DNA from: Sinorhizobium terangae
Lineage (GTDB): Bacteria; Pseudomonadota; Alphaproteobacteria; Rhizobiales; Rhizobiaceae
Assembly (NCBI RefSeq): GCF_009601505.1
Contig: NZ_WITC01000031.1
Coordinates: 43,801-107,800 of the forward strand
Direction of reading: 5' to 3'
DNA length: 64,000 nucleotides
Below are positions 35,101 to 42,683 of the stretch, piece by piece. The position numbers and the translations under genes were made by a program. Numbering within the stretch: the first letter of the stretch is position 1; each line of letters starts with the position of its first letter. The notes under the pieces were generated by a model. It was not told the origin of the DNA. It did not search any database and saw only the letters and a program-made list of their open reading frames with translations.

Positions 35101-36284
35101 ATAAGCACGCCGGTGTTGCTGTTATAGGACGCCGTTATGTTGCCGAAGATCGCCGAACTCGAATTGGTGAAGGTGAGAATATCCTCGCCGCCGTGGAAAT
35201 TGCCGGTGATGGTGACCGTGGCCGATGTCAGGGTTGCGTTGTCGGCGTCGGTGATCGTCAATCCGGCATCGATCGCGACCGGTGTCGACGTGGTGTTATT
35301 GCCCTCGGTAAACGCCGTGCTGCCGCCTGACGTGCTCACAACGGGCGCGTCATCGACGGCGTTGACGTTCACGGTCTTGGTTACGACGGTGCTGCTGTCG
35401 CTGCCGTCGTTGACAATGAAGGAGACGGTTCGCGTCGCTGTGTTTGGGCTTTCCGATGTGTTGGTGTAGGTCACCGCCCGTAACGCGGACTGCCACTGCG
35501 CCAGCGTGGCCAAGCCGCCGGCGGAGGTCAGCGTCATGACGCCGGTCACGGCGTTGAAGGACCCCGCGATGTTGCCGAAGGTCGCCGCGCTTGAATTGAT
35601 GAAGGAGAGGACATCCTGGCCGGATTGGAAGTTGCCCGTGATGGAGACGGTGGCCGAGGCAAGGGTGCTATTGTCGCCGTCGCTGACAGTTATGCCGCTA
35701 TCCACGGCAATCGGCGTCGACACCGTATTGTTGCCTTCCGTGAAGGAAGATGTGCCGATTGAGGTCGTTGCGACCGGGCGCTGGTTGGCGAACTCGACTG
35801 TAATGTTATCGAGCCAGAACGTCATCGTGCCTGTCGGAGGGGTGTCCGGAATGATGACATCTTCGATGGTGAGGGACGGTGCGGGGCTGACCGCAGGAAC
35901 GTTGCCGGCGAAAATCGCCCGGTAGTAGTAAGGTCCGATACCGTCGCCATGTAAACTATCGACGGACCACGTTGTCCCGTCGACGTCCAATGAGGGCGGC
36001 CAGATGCCGCCGTTGCCGACGAGCGGATCAGAATTCACGCTGATCTGGTAGTCGTAAAAGTCGAGCTTTGCGCCTGTTGTGCTGGTCACAGTGATTGTGA
36101 ACTGCTCATCGCCAAAGGCCGGGTCCTCGGTGAAGTTGAACCGGCCGTTGTCGAAATTGGCGCTCCAGTTGCCCTGAGCCGTAATCGTGAAAACCAGCCC
36201 GCCGGCGCTAAGGGTATTATCGGCCCCGCCTGCCGATCCGTCGGTGATCTGCCCGGCGGAAAAGTCGACCAATGTCTGCACCAT
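32184..36284 (-). CDS. Giant RTX / Ig-like repeat surface protein
   Basis: A secreted protein of 1366 aa, likely an adhesin or biofilm matrix component. An N-terminal domain of about 170 aa is followed by three near-identical Ig-like repeats of about 140 aa (core FTEGN...VTITGNFQSGQDVL...LAQWQAALRAVTY). Then come an Ig-like domain, two SwmB-like modules (GAYRTGDTISVTVTF, GTYLNGDNLAFTVNF) and two cadherin-like modules (NDAPLLTG, NDAPTLTL). RTX nonapeptides (GGAGNDTINGGAGKDTI) and a C-terminal type I secretion region close the protein. The ATG at 36284 has AGGAG seven bases upstream; the longer open frame to 36668 is not supported. No exporter genes are nearby. Confidence 0.87.
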   Translation of the reverse strand: MVQTLVDFSAGQITDGSAGGADNTLSAGGLVFTITAQGNWSANFDNGRFNFTEDPAFGDEQFTITVTSTTGAKLDFYDYQISVNSDPLVGNGGIWPPSLDVDGTTWSVDSLHGDGIGPYYYRAIFAGNVPAVSPAPSLTIEDVIIPDTPPTGTMTFWLDNITVEFANQRPVATTSIGTSSFTEGNNTVSTPIAVDSGITVSDGDNSTLASATVSITGNFQSGQDVLSFINSSAATFGNIAGSFNAVTGVMTLTSAGGLATLAQWQSALRAVTYTNTSESPNTATRTVSFIVNDGSDSSTVVTKTVNVNAVDDAPVVSTSGGSTAFTEGNNTTSTPVAIDAGLTITDADNATLTSATVTITGNFHGGEDILTFTNSSSAIFGNITASYNSNTGVLMLTSGGGSATLAQWQAALRAVTYANSSDTPDMSNRTVAFTTNDGSLNSSTVTKTVTVASTNDAPVVTTSGGSSAFTEGGSTVAIDGGVTLSDADNTTLASATVAITGNFQSSQDVLAFANDGSTMGNITASYNSVTGVLTLTSAGGIATLAEWQAALRSVTYANTSEAPDAATRTISFVTNDGSSSGTAGTKTVTVTAVNDAPVNHVPGQQVIDADSTLVFSTGNGNGVTVSDVDTGSGTVQVTLTASHGLISLSATTGLSFVVGDGLGDAVMTFTGTVADVNAALTGMVFQPTAGYSGPASLQIITNDLGLAGSGGAQTDTDTIAINVGLTEVISVGVANANGAYRTGDTISVTVTFDSTVTVDTTNGTPTLLLETGAIDRNAAYVSGSGSNTLTFSYTVQAGDQSADLDYASIAALVLNSATIKDANGNDVVLTLPTVGGADSIAGQKDIVIDGVAPSVTSVAVPPSGTYLNGDNLAFTVNFQDAVLVGTAGGTPRIAVTLDTGGTVYANYAGGSGTNALVFQVTVVDDQRDTNGITLGSTVLLNGGTIRDIAGNNAVLTLNNVASTASVLVDGIVNDAPLLTGDLRATVTEGGSYTLVAADLGFTDPDDSAADVTFSVSSVANGTVLVNGVAATRFTGTQLAAGVVSFRHNGSDTTSASFKVFVEDGNEDLSAPVPGTFNFTVSAVNDAPTLTLTQRLFTLAENASTTTERKVADLLVSDDGLGSNVVTLAGADSSLFAVHDNALWLKAGARLDFETNPFLDVSVLVDDKTIATGAEATKTVRVSLTDAVERYIGSSGANTLTGTSAASEYFDGGAGNDTINGGAGKDTIVGGLGADRLTGGAGNDTFIFNLIDDSAKGYSGYVNNVAYGPASGAGYRDIITDFGNGDDVISLTAIDANTGLAGNQAFTWRGTGEFTRKAGELIYKTFDVTGTANDKTIVYGDVTGDGRADFQIELSGIKVLVAGDFLL
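34500..35760 (-). repeat. Three tandem intragenic repeats of about 420 bp
   Basis: Within the giant RTX gene, three consecutive units encode FTEGN/D, VTITGNF-type, GNITASYN, LAQWQAALRAVTYAN and TKTVTV blocks in the same order. They diverge mainly at the ends. They could recombine and change protein length. Confidence 0.75.
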
Positions 36285-36561
36285 GTTTGCACTCCTGCGA
36301 TGGTCCACCGATCTGCCCAGTGACAGCCAAATGAATGTCGGCTGTGGATGATGGTTGAGCCCGGACCTTCGATGCTCCGGCTGGACCCACAGGCTGATTG
36401 TCGATCTACAGTGCCGATCGCCTACGAAGCGCGCGAAAAAATCACTGTAATAACTTGTTTCAATAAGATTTTTTGTTTCTGTATATATTTTGCGAATGCC
36501 TTCGCCTTCGCGTCTCCCGCCCCAGGAATCGCTGACGGCCCCTTCCGTCACCGAAAAAAAA
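36285..36561. promoter_or_regulatory. AT-rich promoter region of the giant RTX gene
   Basis: Positions 36440-36495 are AT-rich (TAACTTGTTTCAATAAGATT, then TTTTGTTTCTGTATATATTT). The region lies upstream of the leftward giant gene and just past the stop of the outer-membrane protein gene. It is similar in composition to the spacer before the first RTX gene. Confidence 0.45.
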
Positions 36562-37329
36562 TTAAAGCCGCCACCGGATACCGACGCGCACGACGTCGAA
36601 ATCGAGGTCGTTTTCGAAGCGCGGGAACGCGCCGACCGGGTCGGCCGCTGCGCCGGTCGCGGTGACATCGTCGAAATCGTAGTGAAGATACTCGAGAGAA
36701 GCGGACCAGTTCGGAGCGAGCTGCCATTCCGCGCCGGCGCCCGCTACCCAGCCCGCCTTGACCCCGCTGCTGGAGACATCCATGAGCCCGATCGTCGGGA
36801 ACGTCTGGTTGTCGAAGGCGCGCACGTCGATATCGGCCACCGCCAGACCGCCGGTCACGTAGAAGAGTAGATCCTCTGCGGCGATGCCGGCGCGCAGGCG
36901 CGCGGTGGCGGCCCAATCGGTATCGAAGCTCGTCCGCGTGTCCTCGACGATCTTTGATGTGCCGCCGGCGCTGAGATCCATCATGCTGAAATCGATCGCG
37001 CCACCGAACACCAGCGACAGGCCGTCGACGTCCACCTGCCGGTCGCATCCGGCCTCGACGCCGCCGATCGCGCCTTGGTCGTCGCTTTCGATCACTTCGT
37101 ATGGGCCGCTGAGGCTGTTCCAGGAGGTGCCCGTTCCGGCGAAGGGGCCTTGCGCAAAGGGCGAATCCGTCGCCTCTGCCTCCGCGCGGGCGTAACCCGC
37201 ATGGGCGCCGACATAGCAGCCGGACCAGTTGCTGGTGTTTTCACCTGCGAGGTCGCCGGCCCGCGCTCCGCTGGCGCACAAAAACAGCACTCCTGCGGCG
37301 AACCCCGCAGACAAAATATGGCCGGACAT
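36562..37329 (-). CDS. Outer-membrane beta-barrel protein (Omp25/31-like porin family)
   Basis: A 255-aa outer-membrane protein. The signal peptide is 1-24 (ends ARA). The mature N-terminus NWSGCYVGAHAGYARAE is followed by alternating amphipathic strands typical of 8-stranded barrels. The C-terminal strand ends RFENDLDFDVVRVGIRWRL, with an aromatic-hydrophobic end as needed for barrel assembly. It resembles the rhizobial/Brucella Omp25-Omp31 group. GAGGAATGC precedes the ATG. It may share a transcript with the giant RTX gene 277 bases downstream, but the AT-rich spacer suggests a separate promoter. Confidence 0.83.
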   Translation of the reverse strand: MSGHILSAGFAAGVLFLCASGARAGDLAGENTSNWSGCYVGAHAGYARAEAEATDSPFAQGPFAGTGTSWNSLSGPYEVIESDDQGAIGGVEAGCDRQVDVDGLSLVFGGAIDFSMMDLSAGGTSKIVEDTRTSFDTDWAATARLRAGIAAEDLLFYVTGGLAVADIDVRAFDNQTFPTIGLMDVSSSGVKAGWVAGAGAEWQLAPNWSASLEYLHYDFDDVTATGAAADPVGAFPRFENDLDFDVVRVGIRWRL

Positions 37330-37565
37330 GCATTCCTCGTGGGATCTGGAATCAGAAGCGATCGGCGAACGCCTTTCGCGTCATACGAGCATAGACGGGG
37401 TCAGCCGGCAGGAGAAGTGGCGGATTAAAATAATCTTAATGGATCTCTGCTTTTGCCGCCGTTCGCCGCAACGAGCGAAATAACGCGGTCGTTCAATAGA
37501 TTACGGCGACCTCCTTATCTAAAAGAGATCGCCGCCTGCGAGATTTATGGGATAGTGTCGCAGAT

Positions 37566-38570
37566 TTACCGCGCCATCTGCAGCGTCAGCTTGCGCTCGG
37601 CGCGCTCCTGCTGGGGCGAGCGGTTGTAGAGTTCGCGATAACACTTGGAGAAGTGCGAGGCCGAGACGAAGCCACAGGCGACGGCCACTTCCACCACCGG
37701 CATCGACGATTGGATCAGGAGGTGACGGGCGCGGTCGAGCCGGATCTCCAGATAGTAGCGCGCCGGCGAGCGACCCATTTCCTGGCGGAAAAGCCGTTCG
37801 ATCTGGCGACGCGAAAGATCGGCGTTCTCGGCGATCTCCAAGAGCGACAGTGGCTCGGCGAGGTTGCTTTCCATGAGTTCGATGATCGACAGGACCTTCG
37901 AATTCTGCACGCCGAGGCGGGCCCGGAGCGGTAGGCGCTGGCGGTCGTGCGGCCCGCGCACCCGGTCGGTCAGCGCCTGCTCGCAGACCCTGTTGACGAG
38001 GTTTTCGCCGAAATCCTGGTCGATCAGGTTCAGCATCATGTCCAGCGAGGCGGTGCCGCCGGCGCATGTATAGATGTTGCTGTCGATCTCGTAGAGGTCG
38101 GCATAGACCTCGGCCTGCGGAAAGCTTTCGGAAAAGCCCGGCAGGTTCTCCCAATGGATGGCGCAGCGCTTGCCAGTCAAGAGCCCGGCTGATGCCAGTA
38201 CATGGGCGCCGGTACAGAGGCTGCCAACGGCGATGCCACGGTTATAGACCTCACGCAGCCAGGCATTGACCGACTTGTTCTGGAAGTCCTCTACATATAC
38301 GCCCGAACAGACGAGTACCATGGAGGGACGGTTTTCTCCGGCGAGGAACTTGCGCTCGTCGGCAAGCGAGGTGTTGACCTCGAGCGCGATGCCGGCGGAG
38401 GAAAAGACCTTCTGACCATCGGTCGAGGCGAGGCGCCAGGTATAGGCCTCGTAACCGAGCATCCGGTTGGCGATGCGGAGCGTTTCGATCGCCGCCGAGA
38501 AGGGCAGCATGGAAAAGTTCGGCACCAGAAAGAAAACGAGCGAACGCTTTTTGGTCAACGGTTTGTTCAT
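37566..38570 (-). CDS. GlxA-family transcriptional regulator, GbdR-like
   Basis: A 334-aa regulator. The DJ-1/PfpI-like N-terminal domain (about 10-180) has FFLVPNFSMLPFSAAIETLR, SLCTGAHVLASAGLL and a CAGGTASLDMML segment. The AraC C-terminal domain (about 225-325) has LLEIAENADLSRRQIERLF and VVEVAVACGFVSASHFSKCY. This subgroup includes Pseudomonas GbdR and relatives that activate glycine betaine, carnitine or arginine catabolism. The window holds a methylamine-type corrinoid system 14 kb away, so a methyl-donor ligand is conceivable. No catabolic gene is adjacent, so the target is unknown. Confidence 0.85.
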   Translation of the reverse strand: MNKPLTKKRSLVFFLVPNFSMLPFSAAIETLRIANRMLGYEAYTWRLASTDGQKVFSSAGIALEVNTSLADERKFLAGENRPSMVLVCSGVYVEDFQNKSVNAWLREVYNRGIAVGSLCTGAHVLASAGLLTGKRCAIHWENLPGFSESFPQAEVYADLYEIDSNIYTCAGGTASLDMMLNLIDQDFGENLVNRVCEQALTDRVRGPHDRQRLPLRARLGVQNSKVLSIIELMESNLAEPLSLLEIAENADLSRRQIERLFRQEMGRSPARYYLEIRLDRARHLLIQSSMPVVEVAVACGFVSASHFSKCYRELYNRSPQQERAERKLTLQMAR

Positions 38571-38955
38571 GAGTCCTCCCAGGCTCTACGCTGTCCGTAT
38601 TCGTCGCGTGGAATGGGGCTATCGGCTTGTCAATTTGCGACACTGACATGGAAAGCCGCGACTGGAAAGGTATTTCTTATTGCGACATGGCAGCAATCCG
38701 GCGATTTCGGGCGGCTTTCCGGCAAGTTTGTGAAAAAGCGACAGAATGGCCGGAGCGTGTGGCGCAATCTGGCAAAAGCCGTTCTGGATGAGTAGCGTTT
38801 GCGTCTACGTCTCTTGGTTGTGGTGTTGCCGATTGCGACCTCAACAAAGGAGGTGTCGGCGGTGTCGGTATCTGACAAGGCTCATGGGGCTACAAAGTTG
38901 CGCCGCGGACCTTCGGGCTTCCGGAGGTAAGTGGAGCCGCTTGATTGTCGGGCAG
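38571..38955. promoter_or_regulatory. Divergent region upstream of the GlxA regulator, with direct repeats
   Basis: This spacer of about 400 bases contains two copies of TTGCGACA, at 38635-38642 and 38680-38687. They are 45 bases apart and 65-110 bases upstream of the GlxA regulator start. They are candidates for autoregulatory sites. No gene is supported in the remainder. Confidence 0.35.
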
Positions 38956-38979
38956 ATATAGGGTACTCCCCTATGCTAT
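38956..38979 (+). promoter_or_regulatory. Probable DmeR operator
   Basis: ATATAGGGTACTCCCCTATG holds a perfect inverted repeat ATAGGG (38958-38963), TACTC, CCCTAT (38969-38974) with a G/C-rich centre and AT-rich flanks. This is the form known for RcnR/CsoR-family operators, and it closely resembles the reported Rhizobium DmeR box. It abuts the dmeR start codon at 38978, so bound repressor would block the promoter or the start. Confidence 0.65.
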
Positions 38980-39268
38980 GCATACGATACGCAACCAAGC
39001 CAAGCTGCTCGCCCGCGTCCGTCGCCTCAAGGGACAGATGGAGGCGATCGAACGTGCGCTCGAGGGCGAACGGCCCTGTGGAGAAGTTCTCAATCTGGTG
39101 GCCTCCGTGCGCGGCGCCGTCCAGGGCCTCACTGTCGAATTGATCGAGGATCATATTCGCGAGCATGTTGCCGCCCCGGGGACGGGCGGCGACCTGGTGC
39201 AGGAACAGCGCGCCCGCATGCAGGGCGCCGACGAACTGATAGAAGTCGTCAGGAGATACCTGAAATGA
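38978..39268 (+). CDS. dmeR: Metal-sensing repressor of the RcnR/CsoR family (DmeR-like)
   Basis: A 96-aa all-helical repressor. N-terminal HTIRNQAKLLARVRRLKGQM is the RcnR-type first helix, with His near the N-terminus as in Ni/Co sensors. The following helix carries the conserved Cys in GERPCGEVLNLVASVRGA and a His in EDHIREHV. It should release the operator on binding Ni or Co. The start at 38978 matches the family N-terminus but has no ribosome site; translation may be leaderless or use a non-canonical site. It overlaps dmeF by four bases, indicating a coupled two-gene operon. Confidence 0.85.
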   Translation: MHTIRNQAKLLARVRRLKGQMEAIERALEGERPCGEVLNLVASVRGAVQGLTVELIEDHIREHVAAPGTGGDLVQEQRARMQGADELIEVVRRYLK

Positions 39269-40236
39269 GCAAGACCTACGCTTCCGGCTCGACCGGGCAT
39301 GATCATGTCTTTCTCGGCGACAATCACCAGCGCAACGAGCGCCGCACCTGGTTCGTCATTGCGCTGACGGCAGCGATGATGGTGGCGGAAATCGCGGCGG
39401 GCACCTATTACGGCTCCATGGCGCTCGTCGCCGACGGTTGGCATATGTCCACCCATGCCGCCGCCATGCTGATTGCGGCGCTCGCCTATCTCTATGCCCG
39501 ACGTAACGCCCGCAACCGCCGTTTCACCTTCGGCACCGGCAAACTCGGCGATCTCGCCGGCTTTGCGAGCGCGATCGTGCTGGCGCTGATCGCGCTGTTG
39601 ATCGGCTGGGAAAGCCTTCTCCGCCTGCTGAACCCGGTTGCAATCAGTTTTCCGCAGGCGATTTCCGTCGCCGTGCTCGGCCTTGCCGTCAATCTCGCCA
39701 GCGCCTGGCTGCTCGCCGACGATCACGGGCATCACCATCACGGTCACGACCACCACCACCACCACCACCACCACGATCATCATCATGGGCACGACGCGGC
39801 CGTCCACGCTCGTGACAACAATCTGCGCGCCGCCTATCTGCATGTGCTCGCGGATGCGCTGACCTCGGTCCTGGCGATCGTCGCGCTGACGGCGGGAAGC
39901 GTCTATGGCTGGATCTGGCTCGACCCGTTGATGGGTGTTGTCGGCGCCCTGGTGATTGCCCGCTGGTCCGCCGGCCTGATCCGAGATGCCGGCAGCGTTC
40001 TTCTCGACTACATTCCGGCCGGCGAGGACCTGCCGGAGGAGATCCGCGCCGCGATCGAGAAGGACGGCGACCGCATCATCGACCTTCACGTCTGGCAACT
40101 TGGGCCCGGCCATCACGGCGCCATCGTCTCGCTGGTGACGAAGAACCCGCAAAGCCCGTCGCTCTACCGCGACAAGCTCGCGCACCTGCACGAACTTTCC
40201 CATGTGACGGTCGAAGTCGAACGCCAGGCAGCGTGA
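39265..40236 (+). CDS. dmeF: Cation diffusion facilitator, Ni/Co exporter (DmeF-like)
   Basis: A 323-aa inner-membrane CDF transporter that exports Co and Ni (possibly Zn) in exchange for protons. The signature metal-site motifs are present: ADGWHMSTHAAAML in TM2 and HVLADALTSVLAI in TM5. Between TM4 and TM5 lies a very His-rich loop (about 152-182) with one run of eight histidines. The DmeF clade is known for such a loop. The C-terminal cytoplasmic domain (about 240-320) has DLHVWQLGPGHHGA. It is translationally coupled to the repressor gene upstream. Confidence 0.9.
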   Translation: MSKTYASGSTGHDHVFLGDNHQRNERRTWFVIALTAAMMVAEIAAGTYYGSMALVADGWHMSTHAAAMLIAALAYLYARRNARNRRFTFGTGKLGDLAGFASAIVLALIALLIGWESLLRLLNPVAISFPQAISVAVLGLAVNLASAWLLADDHGHHHHGHDHHHHHHHHDHHHGHDAAVHARDNNLRAAYLHVLADALTSVLAIVALTAGSVYGWIWLDPLMGVVGALVIARWSAGLIRDAGSVLLDYIPAGEDLPEEIRAAIEKDGDRIIDLHVWQLGPGHHGAIVSLVTKNPQSPSLYRDKLAHLHELSHVTVEVERQAA

Positions 40237-40388
40237 CATCGGCCCGCCGTCGGGCCTGGTTGGCGGCAGGCCGCGGCGGCCACCTGTCCTGCGCGACCGC
40301 GGGTTGTGCCAAGCTGTGGCGGGAAGTCGCAGGAAGTTGCATCTGGAACGCAAGCATCCGTTAGTTTATCGAACGTACCAAGTCGCTC

Positions 40389-40443
40389 TAGATCACGATG
40401 ATTTTAGGTCCGATCGACCTAATCATAAACGTGATCGATTCTA
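40389..40443. repeat. Intergenic hairpin element
   Basis: GATCACG (40391-40397) pairs with CGTGATC (40430-40436), and TGATTTTAGGTC pairs imperfectly with GACCTAATCA inside. A fragment of the same element occurs in reverse at 534-573. It lies between dmeF and the GGDEF gene. There is no T-run. Confidence 0.65.
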
Positions 40444-40512
40444 ATAAGTAGCGCGTGATACGGGCGGAAAACCGGACACACTTTTCCTCATCCCGTGCTA
40501 GGGAAGACGCTT

Positions 40513-41589
40513 GTGAACGGTACGATGCATTTTCTCAACAGTCTGGGTGTGATGGCGTTGCTGGCCATTTTCTACGGCTCGTTGCTGCGCCGGCGCATGA
40601 CCGATGCACTCCGCAAGGCCGTCATGGGCGTGCTGTTCGGCGGTGCTGCGGCGATCGCGGTTCTCCAGCCGATCCATATCGGCTCCGGCGTGTTGGTCGA
40701 CGCACGCAACCTCATCATCGGCTGCGCTTGCGCCTTCTTTGGACCGCTCGGCGCTTCGGCAACCCTGGTCACAGCGGCGATCGTTCGCGTCCAAGCCGGC
40801 GGCGTCGGGATTCCGGCGGGGCTGGCATCGATGATGATTGCGTATCTGATGGGAGCTGCGTGGGAGCAATCGGTGCGGTCGCGCTTAAACAGCACCCTCG
40901 TAAGCTTCCTTGCGCTCGGCGCGATGATCTCCTTGAGTCTGCTCGGGATAGTGCTGCTGCCCGCGGATGTGCGCATGAAACTTCTGTCGGAGATCGGCCT
41001 CTTCAGCATTGGCTTCAATCTTCTGGGCGCGGTCGTTCTCGGCAGCTTCATCGAAAGGGAACGGCGGCATGCGGCGCGCGAGTCGAGGCTCAGCAACGAA
41101 GCGAAGACCGATCCGCTGACCGGCCTTCTGAACCGGCGCAGCTTCCAGGAGCGGTACGAACGCCAGGTGCAGGAGCGTAACCGCACTGGTTCGGCCCTGC
41201 TGGTGGTCGATCTCGACCATTTCAAAGATGTCAACGACGCCAATGGCCACGATATCGGCGACATCGTGCTGCAATCCGTCGGCCGCCTGCTGAACGAGAC
41301 GGTGCGGCAAGGCGATGTCGTTGCCAGAATAGGCGGCGAGGAGTTCGTCGTATTCCTGCCCAACACGGAACTCGGCAACGCGAGGCTTCTGGCTGAGCGC
41401 ATACGCCAGAAAGTCCAGGGAGCCGGCGTCGAGGTCGACGGCAGGCAAATCACGATCACCACCAGCGTCGGCGGGCACTGGCATCACGGCATCGTCGACC
41501 TCGCCGTGGCTCTGAAGCAGGCTGACATCGCCCTCTACCGGGCCAAGGAAGGTGGCCGCAACCGGGTGGAGTTCGGCCCGGCCGTCTGA
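40513..41589 (+). CDS. Membrane diguanylate cyclase with 5TM-LytS-like sensor
   Basis: A protein of about 358 aa. Five to six membrane helices (about 5-190) are of the 5TMR_LYT type, with RNLIIGCACAFFGPLGA and GIPAGLASMMIAY. A GGDEF domain (about 200-355) follows, with KTDPLTGLLNRRSF, VDLDHFKDVNDANGHDIGD and an intact GGEEF. It should synthesise c-di-GMP in response to a membrane or small-ligand signal. The start is chosen as GTG 40513, six bases after AGGGAAG; GTG 40495 and ATG 40525 are in-frame alternatives. It is a single gene. Confidence 0.85.
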   Translation: MNGTMHFLNSLGVMALLAIFYGSLLRRRMTDALRKAVMGVLFGGAAAIAVLQPIHIGSGVLVDARNLIIGCACAFFGPLGASATLVTAAIVRVQAGGVGIPAGLASMMIAYLMGAAWEQSVRSRLNSTLVSFLALGAMISLSLLGIVLLPADVRMKLLSEIGLFSIGFNLLGAVVLGSFIERERRHAARESRLSNEAKTDPLTGLLNRRSFQERYERQVQERNRTGSALLVVDLDHFKDVNDANGHDIGDIVLQSVGRLLNETVRQGDVVARIGGEEFVVFLPNTELGNARLLAERIRQKVQGAGVEVDGRQITITTSVGGHWHHGIVDLAVALKQADIALYRAKEGGRNRVEFGPAV

Positions 41590-41722
41590 GCGACGCGATC
41601 ACGCGGCATCATCCGGATGCCGATTTTGCGGCGGCCATCCGGAGAAAACTGATCAGAGAACTGTCGCCGGAGATCGTTGCCCGTCTGCATGACTGAAGAT
41701 CGTTTGCGACCCGCGCAAAGAA

Positions 41723-41752
41723 AAAGGGCATTCCGTTTAGGGAATGCCCTTT
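41723..41752 (-). terminator. Rho-independent terminator of the DUF1127 gene
   Basis: AAAGGGCATTCC, loop GTTTAG, GGAATGCCCTTT gives a perfect 12-bp stem. Read on the minus strand it is followed by TTTCTTT. It lies about 50 bases past the stop of the leftward DUF1127 gene and could also stop transcripts from the convergent GGDEF gene. Confidence 0.85.
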
Positions 41753-41803
41753 AGAGGTCAAGTCTTGCCCGACATCGGGCGGGGGGAGATTTGGTGTCGT
41801 CGG

Positions 41804-42010
41804 TCATTGTTCCGCCTTATGGGACTCGTGCACCTCGTCGTCCGCGGACGGGAAGCCGATATCCTTCAGCGTGTCGTAGGACAGGCTTTCCAGAACGACT
41901 TCATTGCGGTGCCGCTTCCAGGCGGCCCAGGCGCGGGCGCGCAGGTTGAAGAGGCCGGGCAGGGCGGACAGCCCGTGGCTCGATGACGATGAAAACTGGT
42001 TCGTAGACAT
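41804..42010 (-). CDS. DUF1127 small protein
   Basis: A 68-aa protein. A Ser-rich N-terminus is followed by LRARAWAAWKRHRNEVVLESLSYDTLKDIGFPSAD, the basic-helix plus L-x-LKDIG motif of DUF1127. Such proteins in rhizobia and Agrobacterium have been tied to post-transcriptional RNA regulation and phosphate or stress responses. AAGGA precedes the ATG, and a strong terminator follows. Confidence 0.85.
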   Translation of the reverse strand: MSTNQFSSSSSHGLSALPGLFNLRARAWAAWKRHRNEVVLESLSYDTLKDIGFPSADDEVHESHKAEQ

Positions 42011-42091
42011 TTCTGGTTCCTTCTGAGCTTCTCAAAAGGTCGCGACCATGATGGTAGATATGGCGCAACCCAATTCATCATTCAAACGAAT

Positions 42092-42116
42092 ATGTTTGAT
42101 GTTTTCCATCAAACAT
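42092..42116. promoter_or_regulatory. Perfect palindrome upstream of the DUF1127 gene
   Basis: ATGTTTGATG, loop TTTTC, CATCAAACAT forms a 10-bp perfect inverted repeat 82 bases upstream of the DUF1127 start. A related TTGAT-N5-ATCAA palindrome lies at 42619-42633 in front of the LysR gene. It could be a LysR-type operator shared by the locus. Confidence 0.55.
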
Positions 42117-42133
42117 GGTGATCGGTTGCCGCC

Positions 42134-42472
42134 TCACGCAACAACACTATCCGAAAGCGGCGCCGGCTGTTGTTCCGCGAGTAACAGGTCATTTCTGACC
42201 CTCGCTGGAAGTCTCGCCAATTCACGGCGGGTTTCCACCCGATTCCTGGCGATGTTGTTGGCGCGCCGCCTTGTGGCGATCCGGTCGATGAAGGACCGGG
42301 CGCGCGACAGGATGGCGAGGACCATGTCCTCATCGCCCGAGGCAAGCGCCGTGGTTTCCGGTTGAAGCCGAACGACCGTTTCTGGTTTGACGGTGGCGGC
42401 GGCCATCTGCCCGTCGGCCTTCATGTATGTGGCGTTGTCGTAAGGCGTAGTCACCAGTGTCAACGCGGACAT
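42134..42472 (-). CDS. Small basic protein, DUF1127-like C-terminus, unknown function
   Basis: A 112-aa product. The N-terminus has VTTPYDNATYMKADGQM and the middle an acidic segment. The C-terminal half is strongly basic (RARSFIDRIATRRRANNIAR), followed by ETRRELARLPARVRNDLLL, which is reminiscent of the DUF1127 motif but lacks LKDIG. AGGAGGAAGCTC precedes the ATG at 42472. It is divergent from the LysR gene and followed by the DUF1127 gene, and probably belongs to the same regulon. Confidence 0.6.
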   Translation of the reverse strand: MSALTLVTTPYDNATYMKADGQMAAATVKPETVVRLQPETTALASGDEDMVLAILSRARSFIDRIATRRRANNIARNRVETRRELARLPARVRNDLLLAEQQPAPLSDSVVA

Positions 42473-42618
42473 GAGCTTCCTCCTGTTCGAGATCGCGCTG
42501 CCAATCCGGGAGCGTGAACGGGATCCGTTCCTCTGAAGTTTCGGCGGATGCGGGGAACACCGCTCCGCTTCGTTCTTCCTGCTCTGGATCTTCCTTGCAG
42601 CTTGACTATCGCTCACGC

Positions 42619-42640
42619 TTGATGTTCAATCAAACGAAAT
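42619..42640. promoter_or_regulatory. Putative LysR-type operator at the LysR/112-aa protein divergent promoter
   Basis: TTGAT, GTTCA, ATCAA is an inverted repeat followed by ACGAAATG. The block TCAAACGAA is shared with the upstream region of the DUF1127 gene (42082-42090), suggesting common control. Confidence 0.45.
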
Positions 42641-42683
42641 GAAATCATGTTATCTTTCAGATTTTCTGAATGAGGATGCCGCC

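Noticed and set aside
32184..36668. Longer form of the giant RTX protein
   Set aside because: The extension upstream of 36284 lies in an AT-rich non-coding region. The ATG at 36284 has a strong AGGAG.
39730..39800. CAC/CAT-rich stretch as a microsatellite
   Set aside because: It encodes the His-rich loop of the DmeF transporter, a known feature of that clade, so it is coding and not an independent repeat.
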